Source of the DNA: Gordonia jinghuaiqii | GTDB taxonomy: Bacteria; Actinomycetota; Actinomycetes; Mycobacteriales; Mycobacteriaceae | Length of the DNA: 64,000 nt | Direction of reading: 5' to 3' | NCBI RefSeq assembly: GCF_014041935.1 | Contig: NZ_CP059491.1 | Location: 4,278,001 to 4,342,000, forward strand | In this document: one piece after another, positions 62,273 to 64,000 of the stretch | How positions within the stretch are numbered: the first letter of the stretch is position 1 | Layout: every line of letters starts with the position of its first letter | Translations under genes and position numbers: made by a program | The notes under the pieces: generated by a model | What the model was told of the DNA's origin: nothing | The model's database searches: none | The model's input: the letters and a program-made list of their open reading frames with translations, nothing else

Positions 62273-63394
62273 TCAGCTCCGCAGGGTGGCGAGCGCCGAC
62301 GACCGGCGCAGCCCGGCGGTCATCAGCAGGTCGACGAGCAGCGACCGGATCTCGGCGAGCAGGGCCGCCTCCGACAGTTCGCTGGGCGTGATGAGATCTG
62401 TGCGCGCCTTGCGCACGATGCTCCGGATCACGCGCGCGGCTTCGGCCTGGTCGGGTTCCTGCCCGGGGTCGGCCATCATCATCGCCCGCAGCACCTCGAA
62501 TGCGCCGGCCAGATCGTCGATGATCTCGATCAGCGCCGGCTGCACGGCACCGCCGCGCTGCGTGATGGCCAGTGAGCGTCGCGCGATGATCCGGAAGTTG
62601 CGTACTGCGTTGTCTATCGGATCCGCGGTGGCCGAGATCCGGTCCAGCCGCATTCTGGACCCCCAGTACAGCGGGGAGATCCGGGTCACCTCGCGGCCGC
62701 CGGACATGTCCAGGCGCATCTTGTTGATCGCGGCCTGGGTGCCGCGCCCCGCCTCCAGCGCCGCGGTGATCTTGTCCGGGTCACCTTCGCGGAGCCCGAC
62801 GGCGAGCGAGCGCGCGGCGTCGCGGATCGTGGCCAGGACGCCTGCGGCATCCCTGCGTGCCCGGCTCGCCGGGTTCACCGGCAACAGCGCTCCCACGAGA
62901 ATTCCGACGAGGCCGCCGATCAGCGCATCGAGCGCGCGGTGGAAACCGGCCACACCGCCCGGCGGCAACAGCGTCGCGACGAGCGCCGCCGACGACGCCG
63001 CCTGCATCGGTATCAGCGGCCCGTCGTCGAGGAAGACCGCGACCGTCATCGCCAGCGCGACCACGACCATGATCTGCCAGGCCCCCTCCCCGACCTGACC
63101 GATGAAGAGGTCTCCGATCAGGATGCCGATCGCGACTCCGCCGACGAGCTCGACCGACCGGCGCCACCGGTGACCCAGGGACAGCCCGAGGGAGATGACC
63201 GCGGCGATCGGCGCGAAGAACGGGTCGGGGTGGGTGAAGACCTCGACCGCGATCCACCAGGCCACTCCGGCGGCGAGCGCACACTGCACGATGGGCACCA
63301 GCGAGACGCGCAGCCGGCGCAGGCGTTTCTTCAGCGGCGCGGGTAGGGAGTTGAAGGCACGTCGCGGGCGCGACGCACTCGGGGTACCCGGCAT
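62273..63394 (-). CDS. FUSC/aromatic-acid-exporter-like membrane protein
   Basis: A 373-aa protein. The basic N-terminus (about 30 aa) is followed by about six hydrophobic helices to residue ~170: VPIVQCALAAGVAWWIAVEV, PDPFFAPIAAVISLGLSLGH, ELVGGVAIGILIGDLFIG. A cytosolic helical domain of about 200 aa with Arg/Glu-rich segments follows. This matches the half-size FUSC/ArAE family, proposed to move aromatic acids or stabilise the envelope. It is 28 bp after the DUF3151 gene and may share its transcript. Confidence 0.83.
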   Translation of the reverse strand: MPGTPSASRPRRAFNSLPAPLKKRLRRLRVSLVPIVQCALAAGVAWWIAVEVFTHPDPFFAPIAAVISLGLSLGHRWRRSVELVGGVAIGILIGDLFIGQVGEGAWQIMVVVALAMTVAVFLDDGPLIPMQAASSAALVATLLPPGGVAGFHRALDALIGGLVGILVGALLPVNPASRARRDAAGVLATIRDAARSLAVGLREGDPDKITAALEAGRGTQAAINKMRLDMSGGREVTRISPLYWGSRMRLDRISATADPIDNAVRNFRIIARRSLAITQRGGAVQPALIEIIDDLAGAFEVLRAMMMADPGQEPDQAEAARVIRSIVRKARTDLITPSELSEAALLAEIRSLLVDLLMTAGLRRSSALATLRS

Positions 63395-63422
63395 CAGGCG
63401 ATGTCTGCGTGAGCCGGTCTGA

Positions 63423-63866
63423 TCACACCAGGCCGAGCTCCGCGGCCGCCCGCGGATCGCTGTCGTTGAGCAGGTCGAGGCACCTCAGGTGCTCGTCCTC
63501 CTCCCCCACGAGTTCCGCGGCGCGCGCGAGCGCACCGACGCAACGCAGGAAACCGCGGTTGGGCTCGTGACTCCACGGCACCGGGCCGAAACCCTTCCAG
63601 CCGTGGCGACGCAACTGGTCCAGTCCGCGGTGGTAGCCGGTGCGGGCGTAGGCGTAGGCGGCGATGACCTCGCCGATGTCGACGCTGTCGCCGGACTTCG
63701 CCGAATCGAGAGCCGCTTCGGCCAGGTACGCCCACGCGATGGAGGCGGTGGGGTTCGCCGCCGCGACCTCCGCCGGGGCGGCACCGTTGAGCAGTTCCGA
63801 TTCGGCGTCGTCGTCTCCGGTGAGCAGTACCGGTTGCGGGCCGAGGAGATCTCCGAAAGACGTCAT
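63423..63866 (-). CDS. DUF3151 family protein (Rv0360c-like)
   Basis: A 147-aa soluble helical protein: LLGPQPVLLTGDDDAESELL, ANPTASIAWAYLAEAALDSA, VIAAYAYARTGYHRGLDQLR, GFGPVPWSHEPNRGFLRCVG. Highly conserved in Mycobacteriales but of unknown function. In M. tuberculosis, as I recall, the homologue lies very close to purA and Rv0358; here about 30 kb separates them. Confidence 0.85.
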   Translation of the reverse strand: MTSFGDLLGPQPVLLTGDDDAESELLNGAAPAEVAAANPTASIAWAYLAEAALDSAKSGDSVDIGEVIAAYAYARTGYHRGLDQLRRHGWKGFGPVPWSHEPNRGFLRCVGALARAAELVGEEDEHLRCLDLLNDSDPRAAAELGLV

Positions 63867-64000
63867 GCCCTCTATTCAAGCACCGCGCCGTCCGGGGGCG
63901 CCCGTTCGACCGAACGCCCTAGTGCTGGATCAGGAGGCGATTCGCTAGGGTGAAGGGCGCAATCGGTCCTGCCGCCTCACACCAGCCAGAGGGCGTCTGG

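Noticed and set aside
63903..63916. CGTTCG-AC-CGAACG palindrome near the right edge as a fourth IclR site
   Set aside because: The arms match but the spacer is 2 bp instead of 6, and the neighbouring DUF3151 gene has no link to the island.

Overview
The window is high-GC DNA from a mycolic-acid-type actinobacterium. Gene families (EntC, MetZ with a rhodanese partner, FprA, a DesA3-type desaturase pair, a DUF222/HNH gene, PurA next to an Rv0358-like gene, DUF3151), frequent GTG starts and 1-4 nt stop/start overlaps all fit Mycobacteriales. Gordonia is my best guess, from overall character only. No rRNA, tRNA, CRISPR array, integrase or intact insertion sequence was recognised.

Layout. 1-1.9 kb: a PLP cysteine-desulfurase-like gene and a partial downstream gene behind a SAM-IV riboswitch. 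1.9-11.9 kb: iron genes (isochorismate synthase, siderophore-binding lipoprotein, two FecCD permeases, ATPase) with three IdeR/DtxR-like boxes, interleaved with the metZ operon, fprA and a small secreted protein. 12-24.2 kb: a frameshifted HNH gene, a ClC antiporter, a degenerate ABC ATPase with a YhgE/Pip protein, a double AsnC regulator divergent from an MFS pump, a luciferase-like oxidoreductase, and a fatty-acid desaturase with its reductase. 24.3-33.8 kb: core genes (purT, CPA1 antiporter, adenylate cyclase, purA) plus a carotenoid oxygenase. 33.8-39.3 kb: transporters, a polysaccharide deacetylase, a CDF metal exporter, and a MarR/MFS pair.

39.3-61.7 kb is a catabolic island of 18 genes: luciferase-like oxidoreductase, SnoaL-like protein, acetoacetyl-CoA synthetase-like ligase, acetyl-CoA hydrolase/CoA-transferase, thiolase, two SDR-type enzymes, acyl-CoA dehydrogenase, MaoC hydratase, CitE lyase, double-length CaiB CoA-transferase, aldehyde dehydrogenase, two crotonases, a Baeyer-Villiger monooxygenase with an N-terminal extension, an IclR regulator, an NDMA-type alcohol dehydrogenase and an MHS transporter. 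Three intergenic regions share a 20-bp near-palindrome (GCGTTCGTAATATCGAACGC type). Two of them also share a second element at the same 34-bp offset. I infer one IclR regulon. The enzyme set suggests Baeyer-Villiger attack on a ketone, CoA activation, beta-oxidation-like steps, lyase cleavage, and acetoacetate recovery. The substrate is not evident.

61.7-62.3 kb holds no intact gene but contains a decayed copy of the promoter and 5' end of the CDF exporter at 36.3-37.2 kb. The window ends with a FUSC membrane protein and a DUF3151 gene. From memory of M. tuberculosis gene order, metZ/rhodanese and purT are neighbours there, as are purA/Rv0358 and the DUF3151 gene. If so, about 5-24 kb and 34-62 kb here are lineage-specific insertions.
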